Counted from the first letter of the stretch, positions 23,873 to 35,415 are shown. The stretch: DNA of 64,000 bases from Unio delphinus (GCA_029339505.1 JAQISU010000057.1:7275501-7339500), one strand, 5' to 3'. Program-made: numbers and translations. The notes: generated by a model from the sequence alone, not told the origin.

Positions 23873-24667
23873 ATGGATAGAAGCTGCATAGATTTCAGTC
23901 TCATGCCACCTTTTTCTGGTGATGGAAGCCAGGATGCAAAATTATGGTTGACACGTTTTCAACTTCTCACAACAACTAAGGGACTAAATGACAATAAAGC
24001 GAAAGCAACATTACCTCTATTGTTAACCGATAATGCATTGCGCTGGTATATGTCACTGGCACAAAATATAAAGGATGACTTGAGTTTGCTACAAAAAAAA
24101 TTTGTCATTAGATATGGGCCAGATGAAAGAGTGCAGTGGCAGAGAACTGCAGCTTTGTATCAAACTCTACAAAGTTCAAATGAGAAAAAAGAAGATTTTA
24201 TAGCAAATATAGTTGCTAAAGGAAACGAGCTGGAACTACCACAGACACAAATTAAACATATCATCATCAATGGACTAAAGCCACATATCCGACAGTTCGT
24301 ATTACAACAGAATCCAGAAACAGTTGATGAGCTCCGTCAAAGTGCGAGACTCGCTGAAGTCACCATGACGGACAGCACAAAAGAGCAACAAACGCTAGTA
24401 GCAGCTATACAAAGATTGGAAGAAAAACTTGAAGCAGTGTCTGTGGCAGTGTCATCAAAGCCGGAGTTCAAGCAGCCATTGAGAAAAAGTGGACCATGGA
24501 ACAACCACTCAAGGCAACAATCTGAGGTTTGTGGATGGTGTGGAAGATTTCCTGCACATGTAAGGCAGAGTTGTCCAGCAAACGGCAAACAGTGCCACAA
24601 ATGTGGAAAATTTAACCATTTTAGCATAGTATGCAGATCAGCCTCACGGACTCAGTCAACGTTATGA
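23873..24667 (+). CDS. gag: Retrotransposon Gag, 264 aa, zinc-knuckle type
   Basis: Starts at ATG in AAAATGGATAG and ends at TGA 24665-24667. The N-terminal two thirds resemble a retrotransposon capsid region (LWLTRFQL, ALRWYMSL, FVIRYG). Two cysteine knuckles follow near residues 219-254: a CX2CX5HX4C variant (CGWCGRFPAHVRQSC), then a standard CX2CX4HX4C (CHKCGKFNHFSIVC). These bind the element RNA during particle assembly. The frame continues past the stop into the protease part without a shift. The stop context is TGA followed by C, which is often leaky. Confidence 0.9.
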   Translation: MDRSCIDFSLMPPFSGDGSQDAKLWLTRFQLLTTTKGLNDNKAKATLPLLLTDNALRWYMSLAQNIKDDLSLLQKKFVIRYGPDERVQWQRTAALYQTLQSSNEKKEDFIANIVAKGNELELPQTQIKHIIINGLKPHIRQFVLQQNPETVDELRQSARLAEVTMTDSTKEQQTLVAAIQRLEEKLEAVSVAVSSKPEFKQPLRKSGPWNNHSRQQSEVCGWCGRFPAHVRQSCPANGKQCHKCGKFNHFSIVCRSASRTQSTL

Positions 24668-24907
24668 CTGGAGAAGCTAAAATCCCATCACAATATGAAA
24701 AGGCCACTATCAAAGCTCAGTAGTATACAGGATACAATTACATCCGACCTCAACAAAAATCACCTAACATTGATTATCAACAATACAAAAACAACAGCAC
24801 TAATAGATACGGGAGCAGCACTGTCATGCATTTCATGTAAACAACTGCAGCGTTTGGACAGAAGTTTTGAGTTGGAGCCACAAAATTCCCTTCATCATTG
24901 GTGTTAA
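24668..24907 (+). pseudogene. pol: Protease N-terminal part of pol, before frameshift
   Basis: Same frame as gag. Residues ALIDTGAALSCIS carry the aspartic protease active site (DTG). The frame then runs off into a stop at 24905-24907. The second half of the protease (LILGMDFL) lies in another frame starting near 24880. The shift maps to the short A-run near 24890 (CCACAAAATTCCC) and is best explained by a single-base insertion. It falls inside the folded protease domain, so a programmed shift is unlikely. Confidence 0.8.
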
Positions 24908-26363
24908 TGGTGATCAACAAAAGCCTATTGGATGTGTAACTTTAGATCTCAAAATCAACCGACTTACAGTTACACATAGTTTCCATGTTTTTAAACATAT
25001 TCATTGTGACCTTATTCTAGGTATGGACTTCTTAGAAAGCAAGAAAGCCACAATAGACTTGAATTCAAAAACAATATCCTTGTATGATGGATTAACAGTG
25101 TCTGCCTTAAAATGTGAGCGTAAACAGAAAATATGTCTTGCTAAAACAGTTGCCAGGATTGTAGTGCCTGCACAGTCTGAATGTGAGATTCCAGTGCAAA
25201 TTCGGAAATGCCCAAGGGACAATATATTGTTACAACCTTTATCACACTTACCCTCCTCAACCCAATTACTTGGGGCAAGAGCAGTGGATAAAATTCAAGG
25301 AAGCAGAGGACGGTTTCGCTTACTAAATACGACAAACAAAGATATCATCTTGAGGCCTGGGAAAACCGTAGCAACTGTGGAAATTCTGGAAACTTATGAC
25401 ATTACACAGCCTGATAACGAAGCTAACATATTACAAGAAAAGCCTTGTACTGTGAGCTACACACACACAGCTGACAGTTTTGAAAGGGATAAATTTGTTA
25501 AAATTGCACAAGACCTTGGCTTTGATTTGTCGGACTCTGATTTGACTTCTGATGAGAAATTGTATTTTCAAGACTTTATTGGGAGAAATAGAGATGTGTT
25601 TGCAGTGGACTTGTCAGAATTAGGATGTACAGATATCTATCAACATAAAATTGACACTGGCAATGAGAAACCTGTTAGGCAAAGATTCTACAGAACCAAT
25701 CCCTTACAAAAAGCAGAAATTGACAGACAAGTTAAAGAAATGTTAAAGTACGATATCACTGAACCATCTACTTCACCATGGCAAAGTCCAGTGGTTCTTG
25801 TGAAGAAGAAATCGGGAGAATATAGATTCGCTGTTGACTACAGGAAACTAAACAAACTTACAAAACCTGAAGTATTTCCTCTTCCACGTTTTGATGACAT
25901 GATGGATAGCATAGGCCAATCTTCTGCAATATATTTTTCAGTTCTTGACATGTTTTCTGGCTTCTGGCAAATCAAGTTGGATCCAGAGAATAGAGAAAAG
26001 AGCACATTTGTTATATCCGATGGTTGTTATGCATTTAAAAAACTTCCGTTTGGATTGTCCAATTCACCCATGAGTTTCCAGCTTACTATGACAAAACTGT
26101 TGCAGGGTATAGCTTATAAACATGTTCTGTGCTACATTGATGATGTATTGGTGTATAGTCGCACCTTAGAAGAACATTTCTCTCATTTACAAGAAGTATT
26201 TGATAGACTGCGTAAAGCCAATCTTAAACTGAAACCATCAAAATGTCGGTTTGCAATAAAAAGAGTCAAATATTTAGGACACATTATTTCCAAAGATGGA
26301 GTAGAAGTTGACAGGGATAAGACCAATATAGTATCAGACTTTCCAAGACCGAAAAATGCATGA
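24867..26363 (+). pseudogene. pol: Protease C-terminus and reverse transcriptase part of pol
   Basis: An open stretch of 498 codons entered by frameshift; its first codon is TTG and not a true start. ILGMDFL (about 50-56) completes the protease. The polymerase follows: SPWQSPVVLVKKKSGEYRF near 303-321, VLDMFSGFW with catalytic Asp 361, LPFGLSNSPMSF near 393-404 and CYIDDVLVY with YIDD 423-426. These are Ty3/gypsy motifs and all catalytic residues are present. It ends at an in-frame TGA (26361-26363) directly before DLRSFLG, a normally continuous connection region. A CGA-to-TGA transition would explain this stop. Confidence 0.92.
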
Positions 26364-27221
26364 GATCTCAGAAGTTTCCTGGGTTTATGCAACTACTACA
26401 GAAGGTTTGTGAAAAACTATAGTAATATATGTTCACCTTTGAACAGCCTTCTCAAAAAGGATGTAAAATTTCAGTGGACTGATAAATGTGAATCAGCTTT
26501 TGACAAACTGAAAACAGCTATGACTTCAACACCTGTCTTAGCTTATCCAAACATGGACAAACCTTTCATTCTCTCAACAGATGCTTCTGGACAAGCCATA
26601 TCTTACATTCTCAGTCAAAAAGATGACCAGGGCAGGGAACATCCAATTTCTTATGGTGGCAGAGCCCTTCGTATATTTGAAACGAAATGGGGCGTATCCG
26701 ATAGAGAAGGTTTAGCTTTAGTGGAAGGAGTACGGTATTATAGACATTTTCTTGAACACCAAAAATTCACCGTTGTCACTGATCATGCAGCCCTAAAATA
26801 CCTTAAGGACATTAAAAATCCAACAGGACGCTTGGGTCGCTGGAGTATGTTATTACAGGGATTTAATTATGAAGTCATTTACAAAAGTGGTGCCAAACAT
26901 ACCAATGCGGACTCTTTATCGAGGATTCCAAACAAGGAAGTAATACACAACAACGAAACTGCTAGTAGTGACAATGAAACAGACTTGACTATGTTGTTTA
27001 TCAACATCAATGAACCTTCAGTGGCGACCTTGGAATATGACCTGCCATGCTCCCCCAGCAGGGTGCAATCTCAGCCTGTCTCTGTGTACAGTATAGTAGA
27101 CAAGACAGCAGATAATCAGCTAGTATCAGGTTTCATTTCCAACAGAGTTGAGGAAATCAAACATTCCCAGTCCCTGTGTCCTGACTTGGCCCCAATTAAA
27201 AGCTACCTAGAAACAGGCTAA
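26364..27221 (+). pseudogene. pol: RNase H part of pol
   Basis: Continues in the same frame after the TGA. Counting from the Met at 26409, STDAS (Asp 58), [10 protein letters not shown] (Glu 100), [11 protein letters not shown] (Asp 125) and HTNADSLSR (Asp 168) are the four acidic RNase H residues. RNase H removes RNA from the RNA-DNA hybrid during reverse transcription. The stretch ends at TAA (27219-27221) between ETG and LPSD, in frame with the integrase part. CAA-to-TAA is the simplest origin. Confidence 0.9.
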
Positions 27222-28865
27222 CTACCTAGTGACTCAACAAAAGCATCAAGGACAGTGGCTGAAAGTGAACAATACACCATGCTTGATGGACTTCTGTACC
27301 ATTTATGGGACAGACGTGCAAAGAAACTTCCTAAAGAAATCCGCATTAAACAACAGTTAGTGATTCCTACAGGATTACGCCATGAAATTCTACATAACTC
27401 TCATGATTCCATAACTGGAGGAGGACATCAAGGCTTTGACAGAACTTATGCAACAATACAATCAAAGTATTATTGGCCAAAAATGTATGCACAGATAAAA
27501 GACTATGTTAAAACCTGTGAGGAATGCCAACAAGCCAAACAGCCTTCTCATTCTACAAAGGCACCCCTACACCCTATGCCATCAGTTGGAGTATTTGAAC
27601 GCTGGCATATGGATATTCTTGGTCCATTAACAGTAACCAAAGAGAAATACCAGTATATCTTTTTGTGCGTGGACAGTTTCAGCAGGTTTGCAGAAGCATT
27701 TCCATTACGATCGCAAGAGGCAACTGAAATAGCTGATATTCTATACAAAGAAATAATATGCCGTTATGGAGCTCCTACAGCTCTAGTATCTGACCGTGGC
27801 CAGAATTTCCTGTCGCATATCATATCGGAACTCTGTAAGAACATGAATATTAAACGATTCCATACATCAAGCTACCATCCCGAAACCAACTCTACGTGCG
27901 AGAGATTCAACAGAACATTAGCTCAATCTATACGCACCTATATTGACAAAGCACAACAAAACTGGGTCGATGTGTTACCAGGAATCCTAATGGCTTACCG
28001 CAATACACCATGCACCAACTCAACTGGATTTTCCCCTTACGAATTAGTCTTTGGGAGAGAAATGAGAGCTCCACTAGATGTTTCTCTTGCTAACCCAATA
28101 AATACAGAAAAGTCGATAAAAGACACAACAGCAACCTATTTACACAAGCTCAAAACACAAATGGAAATAACCAGACAAGTTGCCAGAGACAACATTCAGA
28201 ACTCCCAGCAAAAATACAAAGAATATTATGATACACACGCTCAAGAACCCTCTTTTCACCTGGGACAACGAGTATGGATGCACAATCCAAAAGTATCAAA
28301 AGGGAGATCATCTAAATTAGACAAGAAATGGACAGGACCATGGTATATCAGTGACATAGGACCCAATCATACATACAAGTTACGCGATTGTGAAGATCAC
28401 AAACTACAGAGATCATTAGTCCACGCAAACAGACTAAAGTCATACTTCCCTGACAACAGAAACGAGTATTTAGATCATACAACTCAGATAGCTAAACCAC
28501 AAGAGACCACAATGTCAACGGAGACACACACGTCTGTACAGACCAAAACATATGATAGCAGACCCTCAGTTAAACCAGCCCACAACAGGACAAATGATAT
28601 TCCAGCACCTACAACAGATTCATCTTCCAAGTCCTTGACATCAGATGAACCTGCAACATCGCATTCAAAGGAAGAATGGGGTATTGTTGATAAAATTCTA
28701 GCCTGCAGTCGGCATCAAGGCAAGCGTGTTTATAAGGTTAAGTGGCGAGATTTCCCCAAGACAACCTGGGAACCTGAGGAAGGTTTACCACAGTTTTTGC
28801 TCCGGGAATTTCATGTCACAAGAACATTACAAGGAAAAAGAAAAAAGAAAAGGTTTTCAAAGTGA
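27222..28865 (+). pseudogene. pol: Integrase part of pol with C-terminal chromodomain
   Basis: Same frame as the RNase H part. From the Met at 27255: His 50, His 58, Cys 88 and Cys 91 form the HHCC zinc site. WHMDILGP (Asp 120), LVSDRGQNF (Asp 180) and CERFNRTL (Glu 216) form the catalytic DDE triad with 35 residues between the last two. Residues about 475-525 form a chromodomain (VDKILA, then VYKVKWRDFPKTTWEPEEGL) followed by a Lys/Arg-rich tail. Chromodomains on integrases bind chromatin marks and can steer insertion. This integrase stretch itself has no stop or shift. Confidence 0.92.
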
Positions 28866-29595
28866 ATATTCCAAATGGACTTCATTGATTCTTAAAGTGG
28901 ACTCATTATATTTGTTTTGCTATGCTATACTTTCCTATCAACCTTTTCTTCCATATCTATCCTGCACATCTTCCTTCCTATGGTATAGCAGAGCAAATGT
29001 ATAAATTCCACAATTAGACTATTATTAACTATGTGCATACATGTATATCAAATGGATTATTCTTTGTAAACAAATCACTTCCTGCAAATTTAAAGCAGCT
29101 TATGGCATAGTGTTAATGCCAACTCTTATTAGGTTCACAAACATTTTGATTATCCTTGGGAGACCTGCAAATTACACTCAAAGGATGTGACAGTCATAGA
29201 ACATTATAAAAGGTACAGTAGATTGGAGTGAAGCCAGACATTTATAGAACTGTCGTTATGACTTTTGGTAGACAAACATGATATAGAAATTATTAGGGTG
29301 GTTAATATTTCAGTGTTTGAAACCATTTAGCATATATATGTATCAAGTTATTTTTGTGTTAAATTGAAAAGATTGTAACAGATTGCATTATTGGTATATT
29401 ACTACCCTGCACAATGGAATGTAAATTTAAGGTAGTATATTTGGTAGGTTTGTAGTGTGCAAGGAGGTATGTGTGAACACTGATGCCATGTAAAACACTG
29501 AAATTCATGTTTAACCCAATTTATTCACTAGTTTGGCCAAAACCATCGTATGTTATAAAAATTTGGGGACCAAATTTTGCTAGGCCGGAGGGACA
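28866..29595 (+). other. Retrotransposon 3' untranslated region and polypurine tract
   Basis: About 730 bases without a supported gene; no envelope frame. GGCCGGAGGGACA (29583-29595) directly before the 3' LTR is the polypurine-like plus-strand primer. Confidence 0.75.
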
Positions 29596-30281
29596 TATTA
29601 TAGGGCTAAATCTAGTTAGTTCACTGCTAGATAAAACAGCACTTGGGGTCAGTGTTAGGCATTAGTTGTTATTCTAAGGCTAGGTGTCAAATTACAATTG
29701 CTGAGAAACTGAAACAAATAGAGCTGTATCAGTGTTAGATTATGTGTTTGTAAAGCTAATTAAAATCAATTATGGCAAGTTTGCCTTAATACTTAAACAT
29801 TGTAACTAGTAACAAATTAAAAGGATATTGGTAGCTCTTTTAGTAGGTGTAAAGTGCTTAATATACAACTGAGTAGCAATAGTTTAATTCTGAATTAATT
29901 GGCTCATATAGGTGAAGTTTCCAAGTAATTTCTTATTCTAAATAATATTTTTGGATTTTCTTGCATACAGTATCAGTGAGAAAAGAGTGTGTATGGAGAG
30001 TACATTTATGGCTTTATTGTGGATTACATAATTTAGATTATATGCATTTTAATATGTAGATTATAGTTAGATAAAGTGTCTGCAATTAACACAAGCAGAT
30101 CAGAATTTAGTACTAGGGAAAGGTATTTAGGGAATGCTCTCTCTGAAGTCCATTAGGTTGGTATATATAGCCAGTTCAAATGTTGTGCAGTGAGTCAGCA
30201 TTCTATTAAAACATACTACAAGAAGAAACCCTCTTGCATTTGTGACCAATTCCCCATACACCTCAAGAGGGCGCTACAATA
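29596..30281 (+). repeat. 3' LTR (686 bp)
   Basis: Same length as the 5' LTR at a constant offset of 6649 bases, with no indels and four transitions. Followed by TTTA at 30282-30285, matching 22943-22946. Confidence 0.95.
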
Positions 30282-30481
30282 TTTATTTGTGTATAGCAAA
30301 AACCATTGCTTAGAACTCTTCTGGAAATAATGGGAGTATAAAAAAATTTCAACATGCAAATCTTCTGATGATAAATATAATATATACTAAGTTTCACATC
30401 ACTAAAGACTATCAGATTATTTAAATTCACAAAATACTGTCATACAAAGCATCCGATTCAAAAAGGGCAAAAACTCTTTAA

Positions 30482-31098
30482 CACATTAACCCCTGGAGGT
30501 TTTTGCTGTTTTCGCATAAAATGCGAGTAGGAAACATATTTTGGGGACTATTTCTAAATACATCATAATCCATCGATTTCCAAACAATAATCTGTTAGAC
30601 AAATGGTTACCAATGATACAGAAAATGTTTTTCATTGGTTAGTTTACTGGCGCATGAGCAGAAGGGCACAAATCGGAGTTCTTTTTTTTTTTTTTTTTTT
30701 TGCTTAACGGACCCATGATTTTCGTATGTAGAAGACTCTTTATTCAAAATGTCCATCTTATCCTACTTTTTGCACAGGTTCACCTGTCTGTGTGCGTCTC
30801 AGACCGGTCTGCCGTAGATCTGAGGTCATAAAGTCTAAAATCTGGACACAAATTCGGAACCCGACCATGGGCGATTTTTGGGTGAAAAAAAAACGGGTCC
30901 AAAAACTTCGGTTTTTCCCTCTGTATTTTGTAACACAATTAAAATATCCATATTACTTGCTATCATTGTAGAGCTACATCTGTCTACTTTTCAATGATAC
31001 CACCCACTTTAGTGTATCATATATGACCTTGACGCTACAGACCATGGAAGTAGGCTACTACCTCATACCTCGTAAAGTCGTCGCTAGGGGTTAATGTG
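30482..31098 (+). mobile_element. TTAA-MITE copy 3 (617 bp)
   Basis: Perfect TTAA on both sides (30478-30481 and 31099-31102) and 12-bp terminal CACATTAACCCC. Contains the dyad ACAGGTTCACCTGT near 30775 and the palindrome CAGACCGGTCTG near 30810. Nearly identical to copy 4. Confidence 0.9.
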
Positions 31099-31238
31099 TT
31101 AACAAGAATTTTTAAAAAAAAATAGAAAATTGTCCCGGAATGGCAAAATTTGTAATTCATGTTCAGTGTTGACGTACAAGTGATTGAATACGCGAGGAAT
31201 ATTCAAATTTTGTGGTATCATGAAAAGTGACTGTTTAA

Positions 31239-31861
31239 CACATTAACCCCTGGAGGTTTTTGCTGTTTTCGCATAAAATGTGAGTAGGAAACATATTTTG
31301 GGGACTATTTCTAAATACATCGTAATCCATCGATTTCCAAACAATAATCTGTTAGACAAATGGTTACCAATGATACAGAAAATGTTTTTCATTGGTTAGT
31401 TTACTGGCGCATGAGCAGAAGGGCAAAAATCGGAGTTCTTTTTTTTTTTTTTTTTTTTTTGTTTGCTTAACGGACCCATGATTTTCGTATGTAGAAGACT
31501 CTTTATTCAAAATGTCCATCTTATCCTACTTTTTGCACAGGTTCACCTGTCTGTGTGCGTCTCAGACCGGTCTGCCGTAGATCTGAGGTCATAAAGTCTA
31601 AAATCTGGACACAAATTCGGAACCCGACCATGGGCGATTTTTAGGTGAAAAAAAAACGGGTCCAAAAACTTCGGTTTTTCCCTCTGTATTTTGTAACACA
31701 ATTAAAATATCCATATTACTTGCTATCATTGTAGAGCTACATCTGTCTACTTTTCAATGATACCACCCACTTTAGTGTATCATATATGACCTTGACGCTA
31801 CAGACCATGGAAGTAGGCTACTACCTCATACCTCGTAAAGTCGTCGCTAGGGGTTAATGTG
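31239..31861 (+). mobile_element. TTAA-MITE copy 4 (623 bp)
   Basis: TTAA on both sides (31235-31238 and 31862-31865). Differs from copy 3 by only a handful of substitutions and the length of a T-run near 31440. The two copies are in direct orientation about 140 bp apart, with different flanks. Confidence 0.9.
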
Positions 31862-31865
31862 TTAA

Positions 31866-32977
31866 AACTCATGAGAGCACCAAGATTTGTAAATATTTTG
31901 GTGATGACCACAATATGTACCAACTTTCAAAGCAATCCATTCAATGCATGACAAAATTGGACACAAGGTTCCATCATAACTGTCATACACTGCATTAAGC
32001 TTGAAAACAAGAAGGGCAAATAACTCAAACAAAATCAGTAAGGGCAACTGCTCGCACATGTTATCTTCAGACGATGACAGTTATACTTGCAATGTTGCTG
32101 CATTAAATATGTCTTACACTGCAACAAAAGAATGAAGGAACAACATGCTTTTTTACATGTATAATTTCAGGTGTTTCAAATAATACCTGCCAAATTTCAG
32201 CACTTGACTAACAAGTGACAGTAGTAGTGTTTGATATGGATTTTAAAATAAAATTGTGGTTTGGGGAAGGGGCCTAAAATAACTGTCCTAGAGGCAGCAA
32301 CAAATAGCTAGCTATTCTGGCCAGGTTTCTTTATATTTAGCAACAGTGACCATCTGAAACCAGATCACCATCAAATAACAACATTATTAAAGATTTTTTT
32401 AATCCAGAATGCTTCATGACAAATGAGCTCTAATTTTTTTAAAGATGTTTTGGAGAAGTTATTTAATACCAACATGCTATTCTAAAGAATGAAACAGACC
32501 AACTGTGTTGAAACGTTTGAGTGCAACTGAAGATATTTTTAAATGTGCTGACGAGAAACATGTCTTCTAATTCCAATTGGGAAGCAACTCCATTTTACTG
32601 ATGGACAATTATAAATTTTCATTATAAATCTTCAATTAATAGACTTTTGTAACTTAAGCCCTCATATATATATAAATATTTAATTCAACAGACTAATATT
32701 TGTGTAGTTATGGATATAGTAATTCTTATGTACCACAAACAGTTGTAACTTCCCCCACTATGCCACCCCGGTTTACTCTAGTAATCGACCAAAATTCTGT
32801 CTTCCTTGCTATCTGGTTATCAAATGGTCGATTTTTATGGATCTCATTACCTGCAATTTATTGAAAATGAACGTGTTACCATTCTACTATTGTGATGTGT
32901 AGTGTTTTTTTCATGGAATTTAATAACGTAATACAATTCATGGGTTCTACTAAAACATGCTGCACCTGAATATCCTG
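31866..32977. other. Intron, nothing recognised
   Basis: No feature was recognised apart from AT-rich sequence. Confidence 0.4.
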
Positions 32978-33113
32978 TTAAAAGCTGTTACTTGGTGGCC
33001 ACTGCACAGGCTCAAATTGAATAGATCATTACAAAGTGTTAATTAGTGGCCATTGCACAAGAGCAAATTGAATACTGTTACAAGGTGTAAATTGGTGGCT
33101 AGTGCTCAGGCAC
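32978..33113 (+). repeat. Tandem repeat, ~51-bp units, 2.5 copies
   Basis: GTGGCCACTGCACAGGCTCA, GTGGCCATTGCACAAGAGCA and GTGGCTAGTGCTCAGGC recur with AAATTGAATA and TTACAA(A/G)GT between. It lies directly before the TIR element at 33117. Confidence 0.75.
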
Positions 33114-33116
33114 ATA

Positions 33117-35174
33117 CAGTGGTCCCCGTCATAAACAGCCCCCGTGACCAGCAGCTACTAACTCTTTGCGACCAGAATCACTTGGCACTTACGAGTTTGT
33201 GTTTTAAAATTATCCCTCAAGAAAGGCCACTCCTCTAACATGACCAATTGCCAACATATTGGTGCACAAATGTCAAATATACCCCTCCCAAGTGGCCACA
33301 TTTTATGTGTGCCCAAAACTAACATGTAATTATGATAAGGTAAGTAATCTGATTAACTTTCCTGATGTCTGTTTCCAAAATTAAATTGTAGTACTGTACA
33401 ATTAGCAGCATAGGAATAAATCATTACAAAACTTTAACATGTCATTACATAAATGAAGAAATAATATTTTAGAAGGAAAAGTAAAAGTTCTTCGATTTTG
33501 ACAATGGGGAGAGTTCACTTGCCAAAAGATTTTATGTTGGTAAGATTCAAATAAACAAGATTGTAAAAGATAAGGAGAATATTCTGTAGCAGTGGAATAA
33601 TGGAGTATATGGAAAGAGAATTATTTTAAATATCAAACAATGTACATAACATGATTTAAATAACGTTTTTGAACATTTTGTTATGTCTATGCCAACAATT
33701 TTCTACTCACATTCCACGCCTAAGAATAAGAACTACTAATTTATTTTCCCTTGAAATAACTGTTTTTAAGACAAGAAGAACATTTTAACAATTAATACTA
33801 CAGTGGGACCCCGCTATAACACGCCCCGTTATAACATGAATTCGGATATAACACGGTCGTGGCATGGCTCCTGAAATTTCAGGTAATTTATTACAGGTAT
33901 TTTTCTCAAAAACCAAAAAAAAACAATCTTTTAAGTGTGAAAAATATAATACATCAAGAGTTTAATTATCATTATCATACTCATCTAAAAAGTGCAAAAA
34001 AGAATGTGTAAAAGATGTATTATCATTTTGGGGAGGAAATCACACACAAATTCGAATATAAAAAAATTGTTGTATGGCTCCTAAAATTTCAAAAATTAAC
34101 AAATTTATTCTAGTTTTGTGCCAAAATAAACATCGGAAATATGAACCAATTGCTGGGTCTACTGAGAACTTTGATCTTTGTTTATTGTTGAAAAATGACA
34201 GCTCATAAGTGTCAATATTATTATTACTGATCCCTGAACAATGAAGCCATCGTGTCTACTTTGTGTTTGTCTTGAATGTATTCCGAATACAATCGTTGCT
34301 CTAATAATCTCTGGTATATGTTCTATTAATTTCATACACAACTAAGCAACAGCCAATGCAGCGGTTGATAAAAGATTCTCACCAGAATGTATAAATCAAT
34401 TAATTTAAGTACATTGTTTATCATCAAAGTGAACTGCAACTGAGAACCATAATTGACTTTGCCAAGAGCAAATGTGACATTAGCAGAAAGCAGCTAAAAA
34501 TCACAAAGTTTATAAAAAAAATAATAACTATTGACAGATGAGAAATGTAGCAGTATAAAATGTATACAGACACCGTTCATTATTCTTCGGACATACTATT
34601 TCATCGTTCATTACGTACACTCATTACGTATTATGGATTCAATGTATGTTATAAAATTCGCTGGTGAGTGCACGGTGTTGATACTCTTTTCATGCAATAG
34701 ATAATACATGTATATATAAATTAGACGTGTATGTACCAATGCATGGTTCTCTGAATAAAGTAATATATTATATCTGCAATTTCTGTTACCACAGCAAATG
34801 TTTTTCTCATATAATATATACTGATCAAAAATGGTAATTGTGCCATGCATTTTCGCACCCGTCTTTATGTACAACACCCCACACCCACCCCAATTAAATA
34901 CAAAAATTGTTGGTATTGTACACGGTTGCTTATAACACGGTTCGGTTCATAACACGGTCGGTTTCTATGGCTCCCAACTACCGTGTTATAGCGAGATCCC
35001 ACTGTACTTTTAAATGACGATATTAACTGCTTTAAGTTATATGTAGCTTTCCTATTACTATACATATATACATACACATCTCACAAATATAGTCCCCCCT
35101 AGGAAAGGCCACCTGTTTTATAAGGCCACTTTCCCCGTGCAGAAGGGGTGGTCATTTAAGAGGGGGAACCACTG
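33117..35174. mobile_element. TIR element E, copy 2, interrupted by Tigger-A
   Basis: The ends CAGTGGTCCCCG and GGGGAACCACTG are flanked by TA on both sides (33115-33116 and 35175-35176). Interior segments 33117-33800 and 35005-35174 are homologous and collinear with 8946-10210. The 33801-35004 element is inserted between them. The right end is about 240 bp downstream (gene sense) of the CMIP exon at 35416-35505. Confidence 0.8.
33801..35004. mobile_element. Tigger-A copy 1 (1204 bp, no transposase)
   Basis: The ends CAGTGGGACCCCGCTATAAC and GTTATAGCGAGATCCCACTG are long inverted repeats flanked by TA. The family is shared with 46555-50409 and 54348-55566, including the subterminal segment ATTCAATGTATGT..GGTGTTGATA. 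TA duplication and the transposase carried by the larger copy place it in the pogo/Tigger group. Internally deleted, hence non-autonomous. Confidence 0.85.
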
Positions 35175-35415
35175 TACTAATTAAAGTCAATACTCTTGAT
35201 CACTGGGTATGCAGCAGTGATAAAAAGATGAATCTGAAGGGACTGGAACATCAGCAAGTGATATAAAACAAGCAGGTACATGGAAACTGATGCAATACCT
35301 TGACAAGGCTAGAGTGTTGCGTACAAGAAGGAATTGTACAGTTGACAATGGATGAGCATTTGAACAGTAAGGTACAAGTGGGTACATGGGACTAGAAAAA
35401 AAGGTAACAGCTTAC

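Larger units (their letters stand above)
22947..30281 (+). mobile_element. Ty3/gypsy-type LTR retrotransposon with chromodomain integrase (7335 bp)
   Basis: Two 686-bp LTRs flank a 5963-bp interior with gag, protease, reverse transcriptase, RNase H and integrase in that order, which is the Ty3/gypsy (Metaviridae) order. TTTA lies outside each end (22943-22946 and 30282-30285), a 4-bp target duplication. The LTRs differ at four positions, all transitions (0.6%), so the insertion is young. It lies in the CMIP intron between exons 35416-35505 and 2944-3051, antisense to the gene. gag is open; pol carries a frameshift in the protease and two in-frame stops, so this copy is probably defective. There is no envelope-like frame. 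Confidence 0.95.

Noticed and set aside
24867..24907. Programmed gag-pol frameshift at the protease overlap
   Set aside because: The shift falls inside the protease domain after its active site, where programmed shifts do not normally occur; a mutation is simpler.
28726..29004. Envelope-like or accessory gene after pol
   Set aside because: The 92-codon frame overlaps the end of the integrase in another frame and has no features of an envelope protein.
30482..31861. Segmental tandem duplication of one MITE with its flanks
   Set aside because: The sequences directly outside the two copies differ, so the duplication does not include flanks; separate insertion or gene conversion is more likely.
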